NCBI GenBank assembly: GCA_964484145.1
Contig: CAZAED010000025.1
Span: forward strand, 1 to 18,956
DNA: 18,956 nt
From: JAEUSF01 sp964484145
Lineage (GTDB): Bacteria; Patescibacteriota; Doudnabacteria; UBA920
Direction of reading: 5' to 3'
A model generated the notes under the pieces. That model ran no database searches, was not told where the DNA came from, and saw only the letters and a program-made list of their open reading frames with translations. How positions within the stretch are numbered: position 1 is the stretch's first letter; each line of letters opens with the position of its first letter. The position numbers were made by a program, and so were the translations under genes. Shown here piece by piece: positions 6,319 to 11,924 of the stretch.

Positions 6319-6645
6319 TTACCTCGAAAACAAGTTAAAAACCACCAAACAAATACCCAAAATCCAAACTGTGCCGAATATTTGTTTGTTGTATTTGGCT
6401 ATTATTTTAGGTAAATAAATATCAAAATTTTCACTTTGTTCGTTTGTGTATTTGGCTGCCATTGGGGTTAAAGGGCAAGTCCATTTGTTGAAAATTAAAA
6501 CCAAAGTTTCTAGGGACATAAGTCCCAAAGCAAGCCAAAGTAGCAGGTTAAAGGTTTTAGTAAGGCCGCAATACAAAACATAAAAAGTCGCAGCTGCCAT
6601 AACAGCCCAAATAACCGTATGAACTAGCTTTATAACTTTTAGCAT
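6319..6645 (-). CDS. Small three-helix membrane protein with conserved WTCPLT motif
   Basis: 108 residues from ATG 6645. Hydrophobic segments lie at roughly residues 5-25, 30-52 and 85-105. Between the second and third is NKWTCPLTPMAAKYTNEQ followed by NFDIYLPKIIAKYNKQIFG. This resembles a widespread family of small integral membrane proteins (DUF2784-like, with a W-CPLT loop) of unknown role. A longer frame begins at GTG 6663, but a TAAAAT -10 box at 6659-6654 lies inside that extension, 8 bases before ATG 6645, so ATG with a near-leaderless transcript is preferred. Function unknown; membrane topology fairly sure. Confidence 0.65.
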   Translation of the reverse strand: MLKVIKLVHTVIWAVMAAATFYVLYCGLTKTFNLLLWLALGLMSLETLVLIFNKWTCPLTPMAAKYTNEQSENFDIYLPKIIAKYNKQIFGTVWILGICLVVFNLFSR

Positions 6646-6653
6646 ATACGAGT

Positions 6654-6682
6654 ATTTTATCACTTAAAAAGGCTGATTGAAA
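6654..6682 (-). promoter_or_regulatory. Promoter for small membrane protein, near-leaderless
   Basis: TAAAAT (6659-6654 on the minus strand) lies 8 bases before the ATG. The -35 TTTCAA (6682-6677) at 17 bases is weak. Confidence 0.4.
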
Positions 6683-6727
6683 ATGAATATTTAAAGACTC
6701 GATCTATAGAGCCTTTAAATTTAGACA

Positions 6728-6774
6728 AAATAAAAAGGCCGCCCTACACCCAGAACTTCTGGGCGTAGGGCGGC
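6728..6774 (-). terminator. Long-stem intrinsic terminator for the 150-residue ORF
   Basis: GCCGCCCTAC (6738-6747) pairs with GTAGGGCGGC (6765-6774), and inside CCCAGAA pairs with TTCTGGG. On the minus strand the stem is followed by a T-rich tract (CTTTTTATTTTG), so it ends the transcript of the gene at 6799-7251. Confidence 0.85.
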
Positions 6775-6798
6775 GCGAGTTTTGCACCGTATACCGCC

Positions 6799-7251
6799 TT
6801 ATTCGCCTCTTACCACATTGCCCCGTCCGTGAGTCTGTAAGACAAGCCTTTCCAGAAAACCCCCGTCGACCAGTCTGTTTAACTGGTTCATTCCTACTTC
6901 TGTTCGGTTCAATAACGCAGGGTTCGTCGAGAGCCAGGCAGACATCTTAAGTGCTGAAGAATACATCTTCTGCATTTTCTTGCCTTGACCGTATCCCTCC
7001 AAGATGCCCCTTAGCTTGACCTGGTAAGCCGAACGATTGTCGGGGTCACTTTTGGCAGCATGCGCAATTTCTATAATTCTTCGAACCATAGAATGGTAGG
7101 CGAAAAAATCATCAAGTTGGCTCGGCCTCAGAAATTTTGCCAGACCCGTCTGAGGTAAGTCACCGGTCACGAACTCCTTGTGGAGTTCGACAACTGAAAA
7201 CTTATATCCGAGTTTGAAAATCAATATATACCACAAATGCACCAATAACAT
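6799..7251 (-). CDS. Hypothetical alpha-helical protein, 150 aa, downstream of ssrA
   Basis: Not recognised. The first 16 residues (MLLVHLWYILIFKLGY) are hydrophobic enough for a short anchor or uncleaved signal. The rest is soluble, predicted mostly helical, basic and rich in Leu/Arg (GLAKFLRPSQLDDFF, RRIIEIAHAAKSDP, LRGILEGYGQGKK). The start is supported by AAGGGAGG at 7267-7260, about 7 bases before the ATG. It lies in the same orientation as the tmRNA gene, separated from it by a 19-bp inverted repeat, and ends at a strong terminator. One line of the gene (6961-7020) is 28 of 60 G+C, above the AT-rich neighbours. No promoter of its own was clear, so it could be read through from ssrA or use an unseen promoter. 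Confidence 0.55.
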   Translation of the reverse strand: MLLVHLWYILIFKLGYKFSVVELHKEFVTGDLPQTGLAKFLRPSQLDDFFAYHSMVRRIIEIAHAAKSDPDNRSAYQVKLRGILEGYGQGKKMQKMYSSALKMSAWLSTNPALLNRTEVGMNQLNRLVDGGFLERLVLQTHGRGNVVRGE

Positions 7252-7271
7252 CCTAGTGTCCTCCCTTAAAC

Positions 7272-7322
7272 TTAAATTCCAACAAAACGAAGTTTAATAA
7301 ATGTCGTTTTGTTGGAATTTAA
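7272..7322. repeat. 19-bp perfect inverted repeat between ssrA and the 150-residue ORF
   Basis: TTAAATTCCAACAAAACGA (7272-7290) is exactly complementary to 7304-7322, with a 13-base AT-rich loop. Read on the minus strand it lies 17 bases after the tmRNA CCA end and just before the Shine-Dalgarno of the next gene. It lacks a following T run on that strand, so it may act as a processing or stability hairpin for tmRNA rather than a classic terminator. Confidence 0.7.
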
Positions 7323-7338
7323 TAAAATTTTTCTATTA

Positions 7339-7731
7339 TGGTGGAGATGCCGGGAGTTAAACCCGGGTCCAGAACTTGTCCATTTCCCAATTATTCACAA
7401 GCTTAGCCTGGTTTAAAAGCTTTGATGAATATAACCAGGCAAAACATCATCAAAGTTGATTTACTGTGCCTTAGGCTTAAAAGGTAAATCGGCCTTTAAA
7501 CCGCAGCCCAAAATTAGCATAAGGATCCTTAATTAGGACGAATTAAGGCTTATGTGTTGTTACTTTATTAAGCAGCAACAGGAACTAAATCGGCAGCCGC
7601 GAAAGCAGCTTTGATTTTGCTCCAAGAATTTTCAACAGCATTTGTTGATGTCCATAGGATTTACGAGACTACAGACTGGCTCGGCTTGCGTATTAGAAAA
7701 TTTCAAAGACCTGTCAAAAACCGTCATCCCC
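7339..7731 (-). ncRNA. ssrA: Transfer-messenger RNA (tmRNA)
   Basis: The minus strand reads 5' GGGGATGACGG from 7731 and ends CATCTCCACCA at 7339. GGGGATG pairs with CATCTCC to form the tRNA-like acceptor stem with one G-U pair. The T arm is visible near the 3' end (GACCCGGGTTTAACTCCCGG). The internal message ends in codons for KAAFAAADLVPVAA followed by tandem stops TAATAA (7570-7565). The tag therefore closes with Ala-Ala like other SsrA degrons, but with VPVAA instead of the common LAA ending. The reading frame is open from at least ACA at 7651, so the tag is about 23-27 residues, longer than the usual 8-20; the resume codon cannot be fixed by eye. Length about 393 nt. Its partner SmpB is encoded at 14299-14730. 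Confidence 0.93.
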
Positions 7732-7740
7732 GTGGCAAAT

Positions 7741-7769
7741 ATAATATCATAATTTAATAGTATTGACAA
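7741..7769 (-). promoter_or_regulatory. Promoter for ssrA
   Basis: Minus strand TTGTCA (7769-7764), exactly 17 bases, TATTAT (7746-7741), then 9 bases to the mature tmRNA 5' end. Confidence 0.75.
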
Positions 7770-7791
7770 TACCACAGAAATGTGGTATTTT
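7763..7791 (+). promoter_or_regulatory. Divergent promoter for methyltransferase-like gene, overlapping the ssrA -35
   Basis: Plus strand TTGACA (7763-7768), 17 bases, TATTTT (7786-7791). Its -35 hexamer occupies the same bases as the ssrA -35 on the other strand, so the two promoters should compete for polymerase. Confidence 0.5.
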
Positions 7792-7800
7792 TATTTGTTT
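7768..7800 (+). terminator. Hairpin with GAAA loop and T-rich tail inside the divergent promoter region
   Basis: AATACCACA (7768-7776) pairs with TGTGGTATT (7781-7789) around a GAAA tetraloop, followed by TTTATTTGTTTT. It has intrinsic-terminator form for plus-strand transcription, yet lies in the spacer of the plus promoter. It may instead be a DNA-level operator or a barrier to antisense transcription into this region. Confidence 0.5.
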
Positions 7801-7825
7801 TACATCTAGTTTAATGGAGGGGAAT

Positions 7826-8365
7826 ATGAAGAGAAAGAAAAAGTCGGTCAAAGGGTCTATCGCGCCCATCGTCGACTACCGTTCGCTTATGGAAGCTGAA
7901 GCGGGCACAAAGCTGTTTCAGCTAGCCACGGTGATCGTGTTCGCAATGCGCCAGCTTACCATAAGCCCGCAGCCGATTTCTTTTCTGCAAGAAGTGGTGG
8001 CGTGGGTTGCGATAGTTTCGGCGCTTGCTATCCAGGTGCGGATTTACGTTCCGTGGTGGCGGGAGCAGCGGGGCGGGCCGAGCATGAAACTCATTACCGG
8101 CGGCCTGTTCAGGCTTAGCCGGAACCCAATGTACGAGCTGGTGGCGGTGTGGGATTTCTGGCGCCACATTTACCACCAGCCAGTTACGGTCAACTTGGTA
8201 CTCACGACAGCATCGTTGTATACGAGTGCTATGGTTGCGTGCCACTATCACGAGAAAGAGGTGCTTGCGCGGTTTGGTAAGGAGGCTCAGGCCTATTATG
8301 CCAAAACGCCGAGCTCTGTTCTCTGGTGGCCTTTCTGGCCTTGGATCCGCCCAAGGTCAGAATGA
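7826..8365 (+). CDS. Isoprenylcysteine-carboxyl-methyltransferase/PEMT-like membrane protein
   Basis: 179 residues from ATG 7826, chosen because GGAGGGG at 7816-7822 immediately precedes it; the upstream in-frame extension crosses a hairpin and promoter. The N-terminus is very basic (MKRKKKSVKG). Hydrophobic stretches lie at about 30-50, 55-75 and 115-140. The C-terminal half carries the family pattern: GGLFRLSRNPMYE (about 91-103) and HYHEKEVLARFGKEAQAYYAKTP (about 142-164). This corresponds to the RNPxY and ExxLxxxFGxxYxxY segments of ICMT/PEMT-type SAM-dependent methyltransferases, which modify lipids or prenyl groups in membranes. The usual helix-hairpin is altered (YELVAVWDFW). Very GC-rich (38 of 60 in 8041-8100), with its own promoter and terminator, suggesting acquisition. 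Substrate unknown. Confidence 0.72.
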   Translation: MKRKKKSVKGSIAPIVDYRSLMEAEAGTKLFQLATVIVFAMRQLTISPQPISFLQEVVAWVAIVSALAIQVRIYVPWWREQRGGPSMKLITGGLFRLSRNPMYELVAVWDFWRHIYHQPVTVNLVLTTASLYTSAMVACHYHEKEVLARFGKEAQAYYAKTPSSVLWWPFWPWIRPRSE

Positions 8366-8383
8366 AAATTCTGCGGTGTCCGG

Positions 8384-8420
8384 ACGCATGGGTCGAGCTT
8401 GCTTGACCCATGCGTTTTTG
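8384..8420 (+). terminator. Intrinsic terminator after methyltransferase-like gene
   Basis: ACGCATGGGTC (8384-8394) pairs with GACCCATGCGT (8405-8415), followed by TTTTTGTTTT. Confidence 0.9.
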
Positions 8421-8451
8421 TTTTATGTTCTTATTTCTTTACAAGGATAGA

Positions 8452-8497
8452 ACAGAGGGGCAAACAGAGGGGTCAAGTCTTGACATTTGACATTCGA
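8452..8497. repeat. REP-like fragment with two AACAGAGGGG copies
   Basis: AACAGAGGGG occurs twice in quick succession, then GTCAAGTCTTGACATTTGACATT, which contains TCAAGTCTTGA (near-palindrome) and two TTGACAT-like steps. The sequence resembles the ends of REP elements linked to Y1 (RAYT-type) transposases as I remember them, but no transposase is here. Low-moderate confidence. Confidence 0.35.
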
Positions 8498-8506
8498 AAA
8501 TTGAAA

Positions 8507-8565
8507 GACCGTAAAATGTACATCAGCGCTTGGTAGCGCTAATATTCACTCTACGGTCCTTTTTG
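8507..8565. terminator. Branched hairpin between convergent genes
   Basis: GACCGTA (8507-8513) pairs with TACGGTC (8552-8558), enclosing AGCGCT (8525-8530) paired with AGCGCT (8535-8540). T-rich stretches follow on both strands, so it could terminate the minus-strand gene at 8583-9011 and back up the upstream plus-strand terminator. Confidence 0.55.
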
Positions 8566-8582
8566 ATTGTTTCTTGTTGTGC

Positions 8583-9011
8583 TCAGGCCGCGTCTGCAAG
8601 GCTGAGCAAGTATTCATAACTGGCGGTGATTTCGCCGTAGAACTCCGGCGGTTTTTGGGCGTAATACTGAACGAGAGCCTCAAAGGACGCCAGACGGAAC
8701 GCAACGTATGCGGGTTTAATGTCTGGCGGCACGCGCTCAAGCTCTTCTTTGAGCGTCTCGAGGCAACCTTTGCGGTCGCGGTATAGGACGCACATCACCT
8801 CGTGCCACATCACATACTCCCGGAATTCTTCCGGTGTCGAGTCGGCGATGAAGAGTATGCGTTGGCCATCGGCAATCACCAGCCCCACAAACCCAGGCAG
8901 CCGGGGCTGAAACTCTTGTTTTACGACCCGGACTGTAAGGTGTAGGTCGCACATTACCTCTTTGGTTTCTGAAACCAAGAAGGGCAGTATGCTATCTAGA
9001 AACTCTTTCAT
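8583..9011 (-). CDS. GC-rich hypothetical protein, 142 aa, with WHEVMCVLYRDR motif
   Basis: No family recognised. From ATG 9011 the protein begins MKEFLDSILPFLVSE. It is acidic, apparently soluble and mixed alpha/beta: FVGLVIADGQRILFIAD suggests a beta hairpin, and STPEEFREYVMWHEVMCVLY a helix. The helix holds HE, which invites comparison with zinc hydrolases, but no third ligand pattern is clear. It ends with YYAQKPPEFYGEI and a short helix. A longer frame from TTG 9032 would include the Shine-Dalgarno GGGAGG (9019-9014 area), so ATG is chosen. It has a near-consensus promoter at 9064-9036. One line (8761-8820) is 34 of 60 G+C, in contrast to LysE next door. It may be an acquired cassette with an unknown role. 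Confidence 0.6.
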   Translation of the reverse strand: MKEFLDSILPFLVSETKEVMCDLHLTVRVVKQEFQPRLPGFVGLVIADGQRILFIADSTPEEFREYVMWHEVMCVLYRDRKGCLETLKEELERVPPDIKPAYVAFRLASFEALVQYYAQKPPEFYGEITASYEYLLSLADAA

Positions 9012-9035
9012 GTTATCCTCCCTAGAAAACAAATA

Positions 9036-9064
9036 ATAATATCATAGTATTAATATTTTTTCAA
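9036..9064 (-). promoter_or_regulatory. Promoter for the 142-residue ORF
   Basis: Minus strand TTGAAA (9064-9059), exactly 17 bases, TATTAT (9041-9036). The leader carries a good Shine-Dalgarno before ATG 9011. Confidence 0.7.
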
Positions 9065-9093
9065 GAGCCGGAGTTTTATAAAAATTTAAAAAG

Positions 9094-9102
9094 TGCTATT
9101 AT
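9094..9102 (+). promoter_or_regulatory. Extended -10 promoter for LysE-family gene, leaderless
   Basis: TGC directly followed by TATTAT (9097-9102) makes an extended -10 element, which offsets the poor -35. ATG 9109 is 6 bases downstream, so the transcript should be leaderless. Confidence 0.5.
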
Positions 9103-9108
9103 TTGTAT

Positions 9109-9735
9109 ATGAATTACTTACCAGAATTTTTAGCTATAGCTTCGCTGCACCTTTTGGCTGTTATGAGCCCGGGGCCGGATTTTGTTTTAATTAGCAAAAA
9201 CAGCTTGGTGTATTCCAGAAAGACCGGAATTTACACAGCTTTGGGTTTGGCTTTGGGCATTGCTGTGCACGTAACTTACTCTTTACTGGGCATAGCTTTA
9301 ATAATTTCTAAATCTATAGTTATTTTTTCTACTATAAAGTTTTTGGGTGCCGGGTATTTGGTGTACATTGGTATAAAGTCTTTGGGAGCAAAGCCTGCTT
9401 CCGTTAAGACCGATGTAGCATCACCAAACGAAGAAATGGGCAAGTGGGCTGCTATTAAAACCGGCTTTTTAACCAATGTTTTAAACCCCAAAGCTACTCT
9501 TTTTTTCTTAGCTGTGTTTACTCAAGTAATACATACAACAACCCCTGCAATTGTAAAAGTTTTATACGGCGTAGAAATGTCCGCAATGACTTTTATATGG
9601 TTTAGTTTTGTGGCCGTGGTTTTGTCTCATAGTAAAATAAAAGAAAAATTTACAAAAATTCAACACCACGTAGAACGCGGTATGGGCGCGGTGCTTATAG
9701 CATTAGGCCTTAAAGTTGCGTTTTCTAGGAAATAA
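9109..9735 (+). CDS. LysE/RhtB-family amino acid exporter
   Basis: 208 residues from ATG 9109 with about five to six hydrophobic helices, the usual size and layout of LysE/RhtB exporters, which push out amino acids such as lysine, homoserine or threonine. Family markers are AVMSPGPDFVLISKNSL at residues 18-34 and the central TGFLTNVLNPKATLFF at about 124-139, whose NPK Pro-Lys segment is nearly invariant. Between them is a soluble loop (KPASVKTDVASPNEEMGKW). The substrate cannot be told. Very AT-rich (16 of 60 G+C in 9301-9360) and typical of the native genes here. DoxX follows after 48 bases on the same strand and is probably co-transcribed. The start is the ATG rather than TTG 9103 because the -10 box ends at 9102. 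Confidence 0.9.
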   Translation: MNYLPEFLAIASLHLLAVMSPGPDFVLISKNSLVYSRKTGIYTALGLALGIAVHVTYSLLGIALIISKSIVIFSTIKFLGAGYLVYIGIKSLGAKPASVKTDVASPNEEMGKWAAIKTGFLTNVLNPKATLFFLAVFTQVIHTTTPAIVKVLYGVEMSAMTFIWFSFVAVVLSHSKIKEKFTKIQHHVERGMGAVLIALGLKVAFSRK

Positions 9736-9783
9736 ATATTAATCCGTCAAAAATAAAATATTTAGGCGGCCAGAAATAAAAAT

Positions 9784-10335
9784 ATGCAATACATAGAATT
9801 TGGGGAGTCTAAGCTTTCAAGGTTTTTGTTTTCTTCCAGTGGTTTTGCCTGGTTTTGGCTTTTTGCCCGCGTTTATGTTGGTTGGCAGTGGCTGGAGGCT
9901 GGCTGGACAAAAGTTAACAGTGCTGTGTGGGTGGGGGACAAAACGGGAACCGCAATAGCCGGTTTTTTAAATGGAGCGCTTAACAAAACTGCTGGAGCGC
10001 ATCCGGACGTTTCGGGCTGGTATGCCGGGTTTATTCAAAATTTTGCTTTGCCCAACGCTTCTTTTTTTTCATATTTAGTCGCTTATGGTGAAGTTATAGT
10101 CGGTATAGCTTTAATACTCGGAGCCTTTACCGGAATAGCCGCGTTCTTTGGCAGCTTTATGAATATGAATTATTTGTTTGCCGGCACGGTAAGCATAAAC
10201 CCGCTGCTTTTGCTTATTCAGCTATTTTTAATACTAGCCTGGAAAAATGCCGGCTGGTTTGGGTTAGACCGTTACTTACTGCCCGCCCTTGGAACCCCGT
10301 GGCAAAAGGGGAAGATGTTTGGGAATAACCGATGA
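9784..10335 (+). CDS. DoxX-family membrane protein
   Basis: 183 residues with four hydrophobic helices (about 20-40, 80-105, 108-128 and 130-150). The DoxX landmark is RVYVGWQWLEAGWTKVN at residues 29-45, near the first helix, with W-GD and a late AYGEVIVGIALILGAFTG helix. DoxX/DoxD relatives include the small subunit of archaeal thiosulfate:quinone oxidoreductase and membrane components of oxidative stress complexes. In CPR bacteria the role is unproven. The insert KTGTAIAGFLNGALNKTAG between helices 1 and 2 is the extended loop also found in other DoxX proteins of this type. The gene follows lysE closely and ends at a perfect palindromic terminator; no Shine-Dalgarno is visible. Confidence 0.82.
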   Translation: MQYIEFGESKLSRFLFSSSGFAWFWLFARVYVGWQWLEAGWTKVNSAVWVGDKTGTAIAGFLNGALNKTAGAHPDVSGWYAGFIQNFALPNASFFSYLVAYGEVIVGIALILGAFTGIAAFFGSFMNMNYLFAGTVSINPLLLLIQLFLILAWKNAGWFGLDRYLLPALGTPWQKGKMFGNNR

Positions 10336-10346
10336 GTGATTGGTGA

Positions 10347-10385
10347 CCCCGCCTCTCGCGAGAGGCGGGGTATTTGCTTTATTTT
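10347..10385 (+). terminator. Perfect 24-base palindromic terminator after DoxX
   Basis: Bases 10347-10370 form a perfect palindrome (CCCCGCCTCTCG and its complement) followed by TATTTGCTTTATTTT. It closes the lysE-doxX unit. Confidence 0.8.
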
Positions 10386-10401
10386 GGTAATTTGTTACTA
10401 T
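10374..10401 (+). promoter_or_regulatory. Possible promoter for the secreted 204-residue ORF
   Basis: TTGCTT (10374-10379), 16 bases, TACTAT (10396-10401), overlapping the tail of the preceding terminator. AT-rich alternatives exist at 10419-10430, so the choice is tentative. Confidence 0.3.
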
Positions 10402-10443
10402 AAAGCACGTTCGAAATTTATATATTTATAAAGGAGGTGGAAT

Positions 10444-11058
10444 GTGTTCCGCCTATTTTTTTTGTGCGTAGTAGCAATTCTGCCTCTTTTTGCGGAAGAC
10501 ACTGTCCGCACGGAAACAGAAACCAATGCCTCGCCGGCCTTGAAAGATTTCGGTCTTTCTCAGTGGTTGTTGTACAACCATCGGCCGAGCCCGAAGTCCC
10601 GCTTTGGGTACGGGTTTAACGCCCGGTACCTGAATTTTTTGACCACCAAGCGGGTGGAGCTCACCGCCAGTGGCACACTGTACCTGGGCAAGGGATTTGT
10701 AAACCTTAACCCAGGCCGGACAACCGACGGGCGCTGGACAACCAGCATAGTTGGTGGGTATCGGTTCGGTGGTGGCTGGTCTTTGGTTGCGCTTGCCGAC
10801 CCGAAGTGGCATCACCGTGTTGACTTGCCAACCACAGTCTTTAAGAAACTGTGGGTGGGGAAGGGCCCGCTGTATTGGCGCGTGGACGACTTCCACGTCG
10901 GCCATGGCCACGCCTACCACTATCAGGGTGTAGAAATCCGCGTGTATCCTATGCGCCATGTGGAGTTGTTCGTCGCCCCGCAAATTTCTTTAATTGGGCC
11001 GAAAAAGTTTGTTACGGAGTTTGGGCTCCGAACCAGCTTTTCCTTCCCGCGGCAGTAA
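10444..11058 (+). CDS. Secreted beta-rich hypothetical protein, 204 aa
   Basis: Starts at GTG 10444, fixed by a perfect AAGGAGG at 10431-10437 six bases upstream; the overlapping ATG at 10442 opens a frame that stops within ten codons. Residues 1-18 (MFRLFFLCVVAILPLFAE) are a clear signal peptide, with likely cleavage at FAE-DT. The mature part is rich in Gly, aromatic and alternating residues: SRFGYGFNARYLNFL, TASGTLYLGKGFVNL, TSIVGGYRFGGGWSLVAL, GVEIRVYPMRHVELFVAP. The last segment ends FGLRTSFSF. This looks like antiparallel strands of a small outer-membrane-type barrel, unexpected in a CPR cell, which should lack an outer membrane; another secreted beta fold is possible. GC-rich (35 of 60 in 10681-10740) with its own terminator, so probably acquired. 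Family not recognised. Confidence 0.6.
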   Translation: MFRLFFLCVVAILPLFAEDTVRTETETNASPALKDFGLSQWLLYNHRPSPKSRFGYGFNARYLNFLTTKRVELTASGTLYLGKGFVNLNPGRTTDGRWTTSIVGGYRFGGGWSLVALADPKWHHRVDLPTTVFKKLWVGKGPLYWRVDDFHVGHGHAYHYQGVEIRVYPMRHVELFVAPQISLIGPKKFVTEFGLRTSFSFPRQ

Positions 11059-11063
11059 CCCGA

Positions 11064-11108
11064 AAGCCGAGTCTGACTTAAGTGTCTGGGCTCGGCTTGT
11101 TCATTTTT
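11064..11108 (+). terminator. Intrinsic terminator after secreted ORF
   Basis: AAGCCGAG (11064-11071) pairs with CTCGGCTT (11091-11098), followed by GTTCATTTTT. Confidence 0.75.
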
Positions 11109-11121
11109 AATTTAAATATAG

Positions 11122-11163
11122 TTTGTTGCTATTTAGTCACATATGTGACTAAATAGCAACAAA
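11122..11163. repeat. Perfect 42-base palindrome
   Basis: Every base from 11122 to 11163 pairs with its partner across a centre between 11142 and 11143; the core is GTCACATATGTGAC and the outer part TTTGTTGCTA. It lies between convergent transcription units, each of which already has its own terminator, and has no adjacent T run of note, so it is not needed for termination. Confidence 0.85.
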
Positions 11164-11184
11164 AGTTAAATTAATATTTCGTAA

Positions 11185-11212
11185 AAAACAAAACCCTGCT
11201 TTCGCAGGGTTT
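11185..11212 (-). terminator. Intrinsic terminator after histidine phosphatase
   Basis: AAACCCTGC (11191-11199) pairs with GCAGGGTTT (11204-11212) around TTTC. On the minus strand it runs into TTTTGTTTTTTAC, so it ends the gene at 11226-11855. Confidence 0.85.
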
Positions 11213-11225
11213 AAAAATGCAAGGG

Positions 11226-11855
11226 TTATTTAAGTAGTGACTGAATGTTTGCTATGCGGTCTTCGGTCATTTCCCATTCGTATATGTCGCAGTTGGCAAC
11301 GTCTTTGTTGGTGTCTTCGGCGCGGTAAATTCTTGGAATGTCGGGAAAATGGAATAGTAGCATACGTATAACTCCGCCGTGAGTTATTATGCCTATATTT
11401 TTATGGTCGTTATTGTTAGCTATATCTAAAATTGCGCCAAAAACTCGTTTTCGTACCTCTTCGGCTTTTTCTCCGCCAAAAGGGCTGTAGTCGTAAATTT
11501 GCATATTTTCTTTTTCACGGTGGTCCGGTAGTATTTGGTTCCATTCTTCCACGGTTTTACCCGCAAGGCTGCCAAAGTCTCTTTCGCGTAAGCGGTAGTC
11601 ATGCATAATCGCAACTTGTTTTTCCAGGCGTTGGTTAATAACCGCCGCGGTTTCCTCACTACGTTTTAAGTAAGAGGTAAACAAAACGTCTAAGTCTAGA
11701 GTTTTTATAATGGGTGTTAATTTTTCTACCTCCAAAATACCTTCCGTGTCCAAGTAGTCGTCTATATGCGTGCCCTGACGGATATGTTTTTTGTTGTACT
11801 GGGTTTGTCCGTGGCGAATGAAGTAGAGAGTTGTGGAATTATGGAGTTTAAGCAT
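11226..11855 (-). CDS. Histidine phosphatase (phosphoglycerate-mutase-like) family protein
   Basis: 209 residues of the branch-1 histidine phosphatase superfamily. The phospho-accepting His is in FIRHGQTQYN (residues 12-21), the supporting Arg in SYLKRSEETA (about 60-69), the acid/base Glu in RLRERDFGSLAGK (87-99), and the second His in IGIITHGGVIRMLL (153-166). This completes the RHG...E...H active site. Members include cofactor-dependent phosphoglycerate mutase, alpha-ribazole phosphatase and broad phosphatases. The short length and RERDFGSLAGKTVEEW suggest a phosphatase rather than the mutase. Cytoplasmic. A TATACT -10 box (11871-11866) lies 10 bases before the ATG with no Shine-Dalgarno, giving a near-leaderless mRNA. 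Family secure, substrate unknown. Confidence 0.88.
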   Translation of the reverse strand: MLKLHNSTTLYFIRHGQTQYNKKHIRQGTHIDDYLDTEGILEVEKLTPIIKTLDLDVLFTSYLKRSEETAAVINQRLEKQVAIMHDYRLRERDFGSLAGKTVEEWNQILPDHREKENMQIYDYSPFGGEKAEEVRKRVFGAILDIANNNDHKNIGIITHGGVIRMLLFHFPDIPRIYRAEDTNKDVANCDIYEWEMTEDRIANIQSLLK

Positions 11856-11865
11856 AGGTCATTTT

Positions 11866-11871
11866 AGTATA
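11866..11871 (-). promoter_or_regulatory. -10 box for histidine phosphatase gene
   Basis: TATACT on the minus strand, 10 bases before ATG 11855. A TTTTGG lies 18 bases further up as a weak -35. Confidence 0.4.
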
Positions 11872-11894
11872 CTAACATTTTAACATAAACCAAA

Positions 11895-11916
11895 AGAAAG
11901 CTGTCTTTAAGACAGC
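11895..11916 (-). terminator. Intrinsic terminator after Lys-rich membrane-anchored ORF
   Basis: GCTGTC (11900-11905) pairs with GACAGC (11911-11916); the minus strand continues into TTTCTTTTGGTTT. Confidence 0.6.
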
Positions 11917-11924
11917 CCTCTTTT

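Noticed and set aside
7922..8251. 109-residue minus-strand ORF inside the methyltransferase-like gene
   Set aside because: Shadow frame in GC-rich DNA; composition (many His, Pro, Arg) is not protein-like and there is no start signal.
8452..8497. Insertion sequence
   Set aside because: No transposase ORF or terminal inverted repeats with target duplication; only a REP-like fragment can be supported.
10453..10983. 176-residue minus-strand ORF
   Set aside because: Antisense shadow of the GC-rich secreted ORF, which has a signal peptide and a perfect Shine-Dalgarno.
2916..11098. Integron-type cassette array explaining the single-gene GC-rich units
   Set aside because: No attC-like core sites or shared flanking recombination sequence were seen, and the units are interspersed with native genes in both orientations.
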